Source: GCA-002282575 sp964606405
GTDB lineage: Bacteria > Pseudomonadota > Gammaproteobacteria > Thiomicrospirales > Thiomicrospiraceae
Assembly (NCBI GenBank): GCA_964606405.1
Contig: CAZSGH010000011.1
Span: 1-64,000, forward strand
Length of the DNA: 64,000 bases
Direction: 5' to 3'
A program made the position numbers and the translations under genes. Shown here piece after piece: positions 51,518 to 58,883 of this stretch. The notes beneath the pieces were generated by a model. That model made no database searches and was not told the DNA's origin. It was given only the letters and a program-made list of their open reading frames with translations. The stretch's first letter is position 1, and the number at the start of each line of letters is the position of its first letter.

Positions 51518-51661
51518 GGAACCTCTAAAAACATCACTTCGCTTGTTTTTAGACTTTCCAAATTTGTTTTTTAGCTGAAGGAGGGGCGTTACTCAATGAA
51601 TTATATGCTATTTTCTCTTATCCCTTCCTCCATGCTTCCAACCCGTTGGATTACGAGTAGT
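51518..51661 (+). repeat. 150-bp intergenic element, copy after fla3
   Basis: Starts right after the fla3 stop with GGAACCTCTAAAAAC. It has the hairpin GCTTGTTTTTAGACTTTCC, inner stem GGAGGGGCGTTA with ATCCCTTCC, and a degenerate right end CCAACCCGTTGGATTACG. Confidence 0.8.
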
Positions 51662-51685
51662 TGCCGATAGCATTCAGATACACAG

Positions 51686-51706
51686 AAAAGCCCCGCGAGG
51701 GGTTTT
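51686..51706 (+). terminator. Rho-independent terminator before rlmC
   Basis: AAAAGCCCC-GCGA-GGGGTTTTT, followed by C. It lies between the 150-bp element and rlmC and separates fla3 from the housekeeping gene. Confidence 0.85.
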
Positions 51707-51753
51707 TCGCGTTTCGGGTATAATCACCCCATTATGTTATACGAAACCCTATT

Positions 51754-52923
51754 ATGTCCGTCGATTGTCATCATTTTGTCTTAGGTAGTTGTCGCTCTTG
51801 TCCGTTGATTGAGCAGGCTTATCTTCAACAATGCATCAGCAAGCAATCGGCTTGCGAACAAGCGTTAGCGACTGTTGTTCCGTCTAATGTGTGGCTGCCC
51901 ATTGTTGCTAGCCCTGAGGTTTCCTTTCGTAACAAAGCCAAAATGGTGGTATCTGGGCATTGGCAGCAGCCTGTTTTGGGTTTGATCAATGCTCAGGGTA
52001 AAGCTGTTGATTTAAGTGATTGCCGACTCTATCCTGCTGCCTTGCAACCTGCGTTTCAAGTCATTCGTCACTGGATAACGCATCTGCAGTTAATGCCTTA
52101 CGATGTGAAAGCGCGTTCTGGTGAGCTTAAATTTGTTTTGCTTACCTTAAGTGAGCAAACGGGTGACCTGATGTTGCGCTTTGTGTTGCGCTCGAAAGCC
52201 ATGTTGGGCGAGATGCGGGCGGCTTTATCCCAATTACAAACGGCGCTTCCTAAGCTACGCGTGGTATCGGTTAATATTCAGCCTATTGCTATGGCGATTA
52301 TGGAAGGCGAAGAAGAGCTATTATTGACAGAAACATCCAATTTAACCATGTGGTTAAACGATCTGCCTTTGTTTATTCAGCCTAAAAGCTTTTTTCAGAC
52401 CAATGATGTGGTTGCTGCTGCGCTATATCGACAAGCGCAATCGTGGATAAGTGATATTCAGCCTATTTCGCTATGGGATTTGTTTTGTGGGGTCGGTGGT
52501 TTTGCACTCCATGCAGCGCAAGTGATGACGGGACAGGTAACGGGTATCGAAGTGAGTTCACAAGCCATTGCCAGCGCAACCGAATCGGCGCATCAATTGG
52601 GGTTGAGTCAGGTTAGCTTTCGGGCGTTGAGTGCCAGTGATTTTGCGTTAGGGCAAACGCAGTTGCCACAAGCTGTGATTGTCAATCCGCCACGCAGAGG
52701 GATTGGTAGCGAGTTGTGTCTGTTTTTGAATGAGGGTGGGGGTATTGAATGGCTGATTTATTCGAGCTGTAATCCCGAAAGTTTGGCAAAAGACTTGGCG
52801 TTAATGCCAGCGTTTAAGGCTGTTAAAGCACAGGTGTTTGATATGTTTCCGCACACACATCATGCAGAGGTGTTGGTATTGTTGAGGCGTAGTGAGTCTC
52901 GATATGATATGGGGAACCTCTAA
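51754..52923 (+). CDS. rlmC: 23S rRNA (uracil747-C5)-methyltransferase RlmC
   Basis: TrmA/RlmD-family RNA methyltransferase of 389 residues. Iron-sulfur cysteines are C5, C13, C16 and C90. FRNKAKMVVSG and the uracil-site SFFQTND follow, then the SAM motif LWDLFCGVGGFALHAA, VNPPRRGIG and the catalytic C339 in YSSCNPESL. The closest E. coli relative by pattern is RlmC (RumB). The last codons GGG AAC CTC TAA come from the terminal arm of a 150-bp element, so the repeat provides the C-terminal residues GNL and the stop. Confidence 0.94.
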   Translation: MSVDCHHFVLGSCRSCPLIEQAYLQQCISKQSACEQALATVVPSNVWLPIVASPEVSFRNKAKMVVSGHWQQPVLGLINAQGKAVDLSDCRLYPAALQPAFQVIRHWITHLQLMPYDVKARSGELKFVLLTLSEQTGDLMLRFVLRSKAMLGEMRAALSQLQTALPKLRVVSVNIQPIAMAIMEGEEELLLTETSNLTMWLNDLPLFIQPKSFFQTNDVVAAALYRQAQSWISDIQPISLWDLFCGVGGFALHAAQVMTGQVTGIEVSSQAIASATESAHQLGLSQVSFRALSASDFALGQTQLPQAVIVNPPRRGIGSELCLFLNEGGGIEWLIYSSCNPESLAKDLALMPAFKAVKAQVFDMFPHTHHAEVLVLLRRSESRYDMGNL

Positions 52924-52994
52924 AACTCGTCATTCCCGCAAAAGCGGGAATCTATCTCCTTGGTTTTAGGATCCCCGCCTACGCGGGGATGACG
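52912..52994. repeat. Element end fused to a dRS3-like repeat pair
   Basis: GGGGAACCTCTAAAA (52912-52926), matching the end of the 150-bp elements, runs directly into GTCATTCCCGCAAAAGCGGGAAT and, after a spacer, ATCCCCGCCTACGCGGGGAT-GAC. The composite lies between convergent rlmC and lon. Confidence 0.75.
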
Positions 52995-53015
52995 GGGCAT
53001 TGAATGCCTTAATGC

Positions 53016-55598
53016 TTACTCGCCTTCTTTTTCTGCGCGCGCGCTCGGTGTGCGCTGACTATTCGTGTTACGCGTTGTGCCTAAACGACGACGTGGATTA
53101 GGCGTGCTGTTCGGACTACGTTTAGATAGCGACACCTTCGGGCGGGGCATAAAAGTTAATTTCACCACATCTTCAAAATGCTTGGCAAAATGCAAGGTTA
53201 GCCCTTCCTTTAGATAATCGGGCATTTCGTCATAGTCATGGCGATTGTCGAAGGGAATAATGAGTGTCTTAATGCCGACACGTCGTGCAGCAATAATCTT
53301 TTCTCGAATACCACCGACAGGCAATACATGACCCGTTAAACTCAGCTCGCCCGTCATGGCGATGGGTTCTTTTAAGCGCTCATTACGTGCCAGCGACAAT
53401 AGTGCCGTTGCCATGGTAATGCCAGCCGAAGGACCATCTTTAGGGGTTGAACCGTCAGGCACATGCAAATGGACAAAGGCTTCATCGAAAAACTTCGGGT
53501 CGCCTTTGTAACGTGTTAAGTTCGAGCTAACATAGCTGTAAGCAATGCCCGCCGATTCTTGCATTACCTCACCCAGTTGTCCCGATAGTTTAAAGCCACG
53601 ATTGAGCGTGTGGATGCGACTGGCTTCGATATTCAGCGTCACACCGCCCATCGATGTCCATGCTAAGCCCGTGGTAACACCCACCACATTCTCTGGCTTT
53701 TCATTGCTAAACTTAGGATGGCCAAGGCTGTCTTCGATGTCTTTGACGTGGATGCGAGCCGTTTCGATTTCGCCATTCACGAGCTTAACCGCTGTTTTAC
53801 GAATAATACGCTCCATCATTTTTTTCAGATTGCGGACACCCGCTTCACGGGCATAGCCTTCGATAATATGATGAATCGCGGGTGGGGTAATTTCGATTGT
53901 TTTTGACGAAATACCCGACTCTTTTAGCAATGCTGGCCATAAATGACGCTTAGCAATGCGCATTTTTTCTTCTGTGATATAGCCCGACAAACGAATGACT
54001 TCCATTCTGTCGAGTAGCGGATCAGGGATGCTGTCGGTGGTGTTGGCGGTACAGACAAAAAGCACTTTCGATAAATCAAAACGCGTATCTAAGTAATGAT
54101 CTAAAAAGTCTTTATTTTGCTCTGGGTCTAGCACTTCCAATAATGCCGACGCAGGATCGCCTTGATAAGATGAACCTATTTTATCGATCTCATCGAGCAT
54201 AATGACAGGATTCGCTGTTTGTGTGCTTTTAAGTGCTTGCACAAACTTACCAGGCATCGCCCCGATATAAGTACGACGATGTCCTTTAATCTCGGCTTCG
54301 TCGCGCATACCACCAACCGAAAAGCGATAAAACTGACGACCTAAGGCTTCTGCAATCGACTTGCCAATGGATGTTTTACCTACCCCGGGTGGGCCGACAA
54401 GTAAAATAATCGAACCTTTAACTTCGCCCTTGAGTGCGCCGACTGCCAAAAACTCGACAATACGATCTTTAACATCATCCAAGGCATCGTGGTGTTTATC
54501 CAGTACTTTACGAGCAAGGGCTAAATCAAGTTTGTCCTGGCTATACAGTCCCCACGGTAAGTTGGTAATCCAGTCAAGCCAGTTGCGTGTCACGCCATAT
54601 TCGGGCGATTGTTGCTCTAAAAAGCCCAGTTTTTCTAGCTCTTCATCGACTTTTTCTTGCACATCCTCAGGCAGCGTGAGTTTGGTTAGGCGCTCTTCGA
54701 ATTTTTCTAAATCGACTGCGCGATCATCTTTGGTAATGCCTAACTCTTCTTGAATTTCTTTGAGTTGCTGACGCAAGAAAAACTTGCGCTGATGTTCAGA
54801 TAAGTTTTCTTCGACACGCTCACGGATGTTGTATTGAATTTTGGCCAGTTCAAGCTCTTGCTTAAATAGGTTATGCACCTTGTCCAAACGTGAAGAAAGA
54901 TCGAATGTCGATAAAATGTCTTGCAATGACTGACCATCACTGGTGGTCATACCCGCTGCAAAGTCGGCTAGGGTAGCCGAATCGTTAAAACTGAAACGGT
55001 TTAAGAACAGTTTAATTTCTTCGCTGAATAAGGGGTTAAGCGGCACCATCTCGCGCAAAATAGCCAGAATTGCCATCGCATAAGCTTTGTTTTCGACTTC
55101 TTGGTCTTGATTGGTATCGTCTTCTGGATAGCTAACATGGGCGCGGAAAGGGGTTGCTTCTGACAACCAACCTTCTATTTTGAAGCGTTTAACACCTTCA
55201 GCAATAAACTGAATACGATCATCGGATACGCGCGGATGATGGATGCGAACTAAGGTGCCAATATCGCTAAACTCTTCGGGTTTAGCATTTTCACCACCTT
55301 CGGGTGTGTAAACCAAACCGACGAGCCATTGCTTACCACGCTCGATATTTTTAAACGTCTCAATCCAAGTTTCTTTACTGAGCACAACAGGTAGTGTTTG
55401 CTTAGGGAAAAACGGACGTTCGCGAATCGGGATTAAATAAATATTCGTTGGCAAGTGATGGTGGTCGTGCACAGAGAGCGCTTTGTTTTCTTCATTACTG
55501 GCAACATCACCGTGTTCGTGAACGGTACCTTCACGGGTTGATTCGTTGTTATCGTTTGGGAAATCGGGGAGGTCGTGTTCGTTTTCGTTATTTGGCAT
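53016..55598 (-). CDS. lon: ATP-dependent protease Lon
   Basis: Lon protease of 860 residues, longer than E. coli Lon (784), mainly through an acidic/His-rich N-terminal extension of about 50 residues and a basic C-terminal tail (KRSPNSTPNPRRRLG). The LON substrate domain, an AAA+ domain with Walker A GPPGVGKT (402-409) and the protease domain with Ser724 (DGPSAG) and Lys767 (GGIREK) are intact. The Ser-Lys spacing of 43 equals that of E. coli. It degrades misfolded and regulatory proteins. The gene stands alone. Confidence 0.97.
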   Translation of the reverse strand: MPNNENEHDLPDFPNDNNESTREGTVHEHGDVASNEENKALSVHDHHHLPTNIYLIPIRERPFFPKQTLPVVLSKETWIETFKNIERGKQWLVGLVYTPEGGENAKPEEFSDIGTLVRIHHPRVSDDRIQFIAEGVKRFKIEGWLSEATPFRAHVSYPEDDTNQDQEVENKAYAMAILAILREMVPLNPLFSEEIKLFLNRFSFNDSATLADFAAGMTTSDGQSLQDILSTFDLSSRLDKVHNLFKQELELAKIQYNIRERVEENLSEHQRKFFLRQQLKEIQEELGITKDDRAVDLEKFEERLTKLTLPEDVQEKVDEELEKLGFLEQQSPEYGVTRNWLDWITNLPWGLYSQDKLDLALARKVLDKHHDALDDVKDRIVEFLAVGALKGEVKGSIILLVGPPGVGKTSIGKSIAEALGRQFYRFSVGGMRDEAEIKGHRRTYIGAMPGKFVQALKSTQTANPVIMLDEIDKIGSSYQGDPASALLEVLDPEQNKDFLDHYLDTRFDLSKVLFVCTANTTDSIPDPLLDRMEVIRLSGYITEEKMRIAKRHLWPALLKESGISSKTIEITPPAIHHIIEGYAREAGVRNLKKMMERIIRKTAVKLVNGEIETARIHVKDIEDSLGHPKFSNEKPENVVGVTTGLAWTSMGGVTLNIEASRIHTLNRGFKLSGQLGEVMQESAGIAYSYVSSNLTRYKGDPKFFDEAFVHLHVPDGSTPKDGPSAGITMATALLSLARNERLKEPIAMTGELSLTGHVLPVGGIREKIIAARRVGIKTLIIPFDNRHDYDEMPDYLKEGLTLHFAKHFEDVVKLTFMPRPKVSLSKRSPNSTPNPRRRLGTTRNTNSQRTPSARAEKEGE

Positions 55599-55640
55599 AT
55601 CTGTTCTTTCATATTTAATCTGTTTTTATTGCGCTATTCT

Positions 55641-55780
55641 AAGGAAGGTCTGAATAATGCGCTATGCTTTTTATTCAGATCCCCTTATTTTCTTGTTTAG
55701 TTGGTGGAAGGGGGGTTAACCAAAAGATTTAGGCACTTAATAATGCAAACCTTCCCCCAAACCCCCATCCATTTTAGTTT
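55641..55780. repeat. Degenerate 150-bp element between lon and mog
   Basis: GGAAGGTCTGAATAATGCGC and TTTTTATTCAGATCC form the left hairpin, a strongly changed but still paired version. The inner stem GGTGGAAGGGGGGTTAA matches CCTTCCCCC. The right end (CCCCATCCATTTTAGTTT) is weak. It fills the divergent lon/mog spacer. Confidence 0.55.
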
Positions 55781-55873
55781 GCGCAGAACTTCGTTATGTA
55801 TTTTTAGCGTTTACTTATTAACTCATAAGGTATCATATGAGGATTAACAAACAGATTTACAAGAGGCAGACAG

Positions 55874-56407
55874 ATGCAAACCGCAAGAATCGGCTTTGTC
55901 ACCATTTCAGATAGGGCATCAAACGGGGTTTATGAAGATAAAGGCGGTCCAGCTATGCAACAATGGATTGGCGATGTGCTCACCAATCCGTGGCAAGCTG
56001 TCGTGCGCTTGATTCCCGACGAGCAGTTGTTAATCGAGCAAACCTTAATAGAACTAGCCGATACCGAATGCTGCGATTTAATTCTGACTACGGGCGGAAC
56101 AGGTCCTGCGTTGCGCGATGTCACGCCAGAGGCAACTGCTGCCGTATGCGATAAAATCATGGATGGCTTTGGTGAGCAAATGCGTGCGGTATCGTTGAAA
56201 ATTGTACCGACAGCGATTTTATCGCGTCAAATTGCAGGGATTCGCGGCAAAAGTTTAATCATCAACCTGCCCGGTAAGCCGTCTGCGATTGCCGATTGTT
56301 TAAATGGCGTTTTTGCTGCCGTGCCTTATTGTATTGATTTGATTGGTGGCGCACGCTTAGAAACCCAACCAGAAAAAGTTACTGCTTTTCGTCCGAAGGG
56401 GGCGTGA
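55874..56407 (+). CDS. mog: Molybdopterin adenylyltransferase Mog
   Basis: Protein of 177 residues of the MogA/MoaB fold. RIGFVTISDRASNGVYEDKG, LILTTGGTGPALRDVTPEAT and INLPGKPSAIADCLNG follow E. coli Mog closely. It adenylates molybdopterin before molybdenum insertion. It is a little shorter than E. coli Mog through a trimmed loop and C-terminus. prmB starts two bases after its stop, so the two are probably co-transcribed. Confidence 0.92.
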   Translation: MQTARIGFVTISDRASNGVYEDKGGPAMQQWIGDVLTNPWQAVVRLIPDEQLLIEQTLIELADTECCDLILTTGGTGPALRDVTPEATAAVCDKIMDGFGEQMRAVSLKIVPTAILSRQIAGIRGKSLIINLPGKPSAIADCLNGVFAAVPYCIDLIGGARLETQPEKVTAFRPKGA

Positions 56408-56408
56408 T

Positions 56409-57329
56409 ATGAGTTTAATGATGTCGAATATGTCAGGATTAACGACCTTGCGTGATTTTATCCGCTGGGGCGCAACGCGCTTTTTAGGTGCTCATTTGTT
56501 TTATGGCCATGGTATGGATAATGCCTTTGATGAGGCTAAGTTTTTAGTCTACCAAGCGCTGAATATGCCACCTGATCTAGATGAATCTTGGTTAAGCGCA
56601 GCAGTTACCGATGATGAGGCAAAACGAATCGGGATATTGTTTGACGACAGAATCGTCACGCGCAAGCCTGCAGCCTATCTGGTTGGTAAAACGTGGTTTG
56701 CGGGTATGAACTTTATTGTCAATGAGCATGTGTTAGTGCCGCGTTCGCCTTTTGCCGAATTGATTGCGCGCGGTTTCGATGGTTGGGTCAATGAAGATAC
56801 CTGTGAGCAGGTATTAGATATGTGTACGGGATCTGGTTGTATTGGTATTGCAGCCCTGCAAGCTCTGCCTAAGGCGCAGGTTGATTTGGTCGATATTAGC
56901 CCAGCTGCGATTGCCGTGGCGAAACAGAATATTGCCTTACATGGCGTTGAAGATAGGGTAAGGGCAATTGAGTCGGATTTGTTTAGCAAGTTGGCAGGCA
57001 AGCGTTACGATTTGATTATCAGTAATCCGCCCTATGTGGATGCTGCCGAAATTGCTGCTATGCCCAAAGAGTTTAGTCATGAACCCATGCTTGGTTTAGC
57101 ATCGGGTCACGATGGTTTAGATTTGACGCGACAATTGCTGGCACAAGCAGCAGAACACTTAACAGACAATGGTGTGTTAATGGTCGAGGTTGGTGCCTCG
57201 GATATTGCGCTAATGGAAGCCTATCCTGAGCTGCCTTTTTTTTGGTTCGATTTCGAACAAGGCGGCATGGGTATCTTTGCCATTAATAAGAGCGAGTTAG
57301 ACGCTTATTGCGATCAGTTGTCTTCGTGA
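56409..57329 (+). CDS. prmB: 50S ribosomal protein L3 glutamine methyltransferase PrmB
   Basis: SAM enzyme of 306 residues of the HemK/PrmC family. It has the helical N-terminal domain (TTLRDFIRWGATRFLGAHLF), then FIVNEHVLVPRSPFAELI, motif I VLDMCTGSGCIGIAAL, and the catalytic NPPYVD. The N-terminal pattern FYGHG distinguishes PrmB from PrmC. AAGGGGG from the mog 3' end serves as ribosome-binding site. Confidence 0.94.
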   Translation: MSLMMSNMSGLTTLRDFIRWGATRFLGAHLFYGHGMDNAFDEAKFLVYQALNMPPDLDESWLSAAVTDDEAKRIGILFDDRIVTRKPAAYLVGKTWFAGMNFIVNEHVLVPRSPFAELIARGFDGWVNEDTCEQVLDMCTGSGCIGIAALQALPKAQVDLVDISPAAIAVAKQNIALHGVEDRVRAIESDLFSKLAGKRYDLIISNPPYVDAAEIAAMPKEFSHEPMLGLASGHDGLDLTRQLLAQAAEHLTDNGVLMVEVGASDIALMEAYPELPFFWFDFEQGGMGIFAINKSELDAYCDQLSS

Positions 57330-57363
57330 TGACTCTGTAGAGGTGGTCGCAAGATTGCCTCTA

Positions 57364-57513
57364 GGGAACATCTAAAAACCTTGCTTCGCTTGTTTTTAGA
57401 CTTCCCAATTTCCTTTTTTACTGAAGGAAGGGTTTTTAATCAATGCGTTATATGCTATTTCCGCCCCCCCTTCCTCCATATCTCCTACCCATTGAGTTTT
57501 TAGAAGTGCTTCC
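57364..57513 (+). repeat. 150-bp intergenic element, copy between prmB and fla4
   Basis: GGGAACATCTAAAAACC, hairpin GCTTGTTTTTAGACTTCCC, inner stem GGAAGGG with CCCCTTCC, and right end CCCATTGAGTTTTTAGAAGTG. The 321-base prmB-fla4 gap otherwise holds only the sigma28-type promoter and the fla4 leader. Confidence 0.85.
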
Positions 57514-57541
57514 TATTATGAAAAATAATTGTAAAAAAGCT

Positions 57542-57568
57542 TAAAGAAAAACCTGTGCGTGTCGTTAA
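57542..57568 (+). promoter_or_regulatory. Sigma28-type promoter before fla4
   Basis: TAAAGAAA, then 11 bases, then GTCGTTAA, 82 bases before the ATG. The -35 block is identical to that of fla1. Confidence 0.65.
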
Positions 57569-57650
57569 CCCTATTGACGGAGAGAAACATCACCGCAAAT
57601 AGAAAAAGCTTAAATAATTAAGCAGTTAACACACACAAGGAACTTTCATC

Positions 57651-58592
57651 ATGGCTATGGTAATTAACACAAATATGGGCTCTGAAAACGCAATCCGTTT
57701 GTTAGACAAATCAGGACGCAGTCAGGGCACAAGCATGGAACGTTTGACTTCAGGTCAACGTATTAACCACGCAAAAGACGATGCCGCAGGTTTGGCAATC
57801 GTAACAGGTATGACCTCACAGATTCGTGGTACCGATATGGCAATCCGTAATACCAATGATGGTATGGCGTTGATTCAGACCATGGATGGCGCATCGGAAG
57901 AGATTGTTAACATGTTGCAACGTATGCGTGAGTTATCGATTCAGTCATTGAACGGTACTTACAATGCAGAAAACCGTGTGCAAATGGATACAGAAGTACA
58001 GCAATTGGTTAAAGAGATTGACCGTGTTGCAGGAACAACGAAATTTAACGAAATTCAGATTATGGCAACTTTAGGTACTAAAGGTAGTTATTTATCGGCA
58101 GCGCCAACCTCTTTGAAAATTCAAGCAGGCTGGGAAGTGGCGAATGCAGGTTCTGGTCGTGACAAGATTACGATTTCGATTGCGAATTTTTGGACAGGCG
58201 TGTCAGGTGCTAACAACAATGGTATTTTTGGTCGCACAACGTTAACAGCGGCTAACGGTTCGAAAGCAGTTGTTAACTCAGCGTTCAGTCGAGTTGGGGT
58301 GTCAACGACAACCAAGGCTTCTTTGGCAGTTATGAAGATTGACAGTGCTTTATCGCGTATTGGAACTGAGCGTGCTAAATGGGGTGCTTTACAAAACCGT
58401 ATGGAATACACAGTATCTAACTTACAAAATGTGAACGAAAACATGCAAGCTGCACGCAGCCGCATTCAGGATACGGATTATGCTCGTGAAAGTGCTAACT
58501 TAGCGCGTACACAAGTGTTGCAACAGGCTGGTATGTCGATGTTGTCACAGGCAAATCAGATGTCTCAGAATGTCATGAGCTTGCTCAAGTAA
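57651..58592 (+). CDS. Flagellin, copy 4
   Basis: Subunit of 313 residues, the most distant of the four in D1. It has NMGSENAIRLLDKSGRSQGT, SGQRINHAKDDAAGLAIVTG and MLQRMRELSIQSLNGTYNAE. The centre holds VANAGSGRDKITISIANFWT and an added NNN. The C-terminus is canonical (SRIQDTDYARESANLARTQV). AAGGAAC precedes the ATG. It lies next to fliD and may be an early or minor filament subunit; that is inference. Confidence 0.95.
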   Translation: MAMVINTNMGSENAIRLLDKSGRSQGTSMERLTSGQRINHAKDDAAGLAIVTGMTSQIRGTDMAIRNTNDGMALIQTMDGASEEIVNMLQRMRELSIQSLNGTYNAENRVQMDTEVQQLVKEIDRVAGTTKFNEIQIMATLGTKGSYLSAAPTSLKIQAGWEVANAGSGRDKITISIANFWTGVSGANNNGIFGRTTLTAANGSKAVVNSAFSRVGVSTTTKASLAVMKIDSALSRIGTERAKWGALQNRMEYTVSNLQNVNENMQAARSRIQDTDYARESANLARTQVLQQAGMSMLSQANQMSQNVMSLLK

Positions 58593-58611
58593 CCGTTACT
58601 GATCATGCTAG

Positions 58612-58640
58612 AATAAAGCCACCTTGTCGTGGCTTTATTT
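58612..58640 (+). terminator. Rho-independent terminator after fla4
   Basis: AATAAAGCCAC and GTGGCTTTATT pair around a six-base loop, followed by a T-rich tail. Confidence 0.88.
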
Positions 58641-58656
58641 ATTTGTAATATTTTTC

Positions 58657-58683
58657 TTCAGTTTTTGCGTCATTGGTCGATAA
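58657..58683 (+). promoter_or_regulatory. Sigma28-type promoter before fliD
   Basis: TTCAGTTT, then 11 bases, then GTCGATAA, close to the fla2 promoter. A complete 150-bp element lies between it and fliD, so that element would be part of the fliD leader. Confidence 0.65.
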
Positions 58684-58709
58684 CCTGCTTACAATACCAA
58701 TTATAAAAA

Positions 58710-58855
58710 GTACCTCTATAGCTCAAGGGCAGGAGGTCTGGAGGAAGGGGGTATTGAAAGTAGCATGTAATCCATTGATTACCCCTCCTTCCTTCAGCTA
58801 AAAAACAAACTAGGAAAGTCTAAAAATAAGCGAAACGAGATTTTTAGAGATTCCC
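58710..58855 (-). repeat. 150-bp intergenic element, copy in the fliD leader
   Basis: Ends TACCTCTATAGCTC and GATTTTTAGAGATTCCC. The hairpin arms CTAAAAAT and ATTTTTAG both differ from the usual CTAAAAAC/GTTTTTAG, so the pairing is kept. The inner stem is GGAGGAAGGGGGTA with TACCCCTCCTTCC. Confidence 0.85.
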
Positions 58856-58883
58856 TAAAGCAGCATTTGCTGGGAGGCATATC

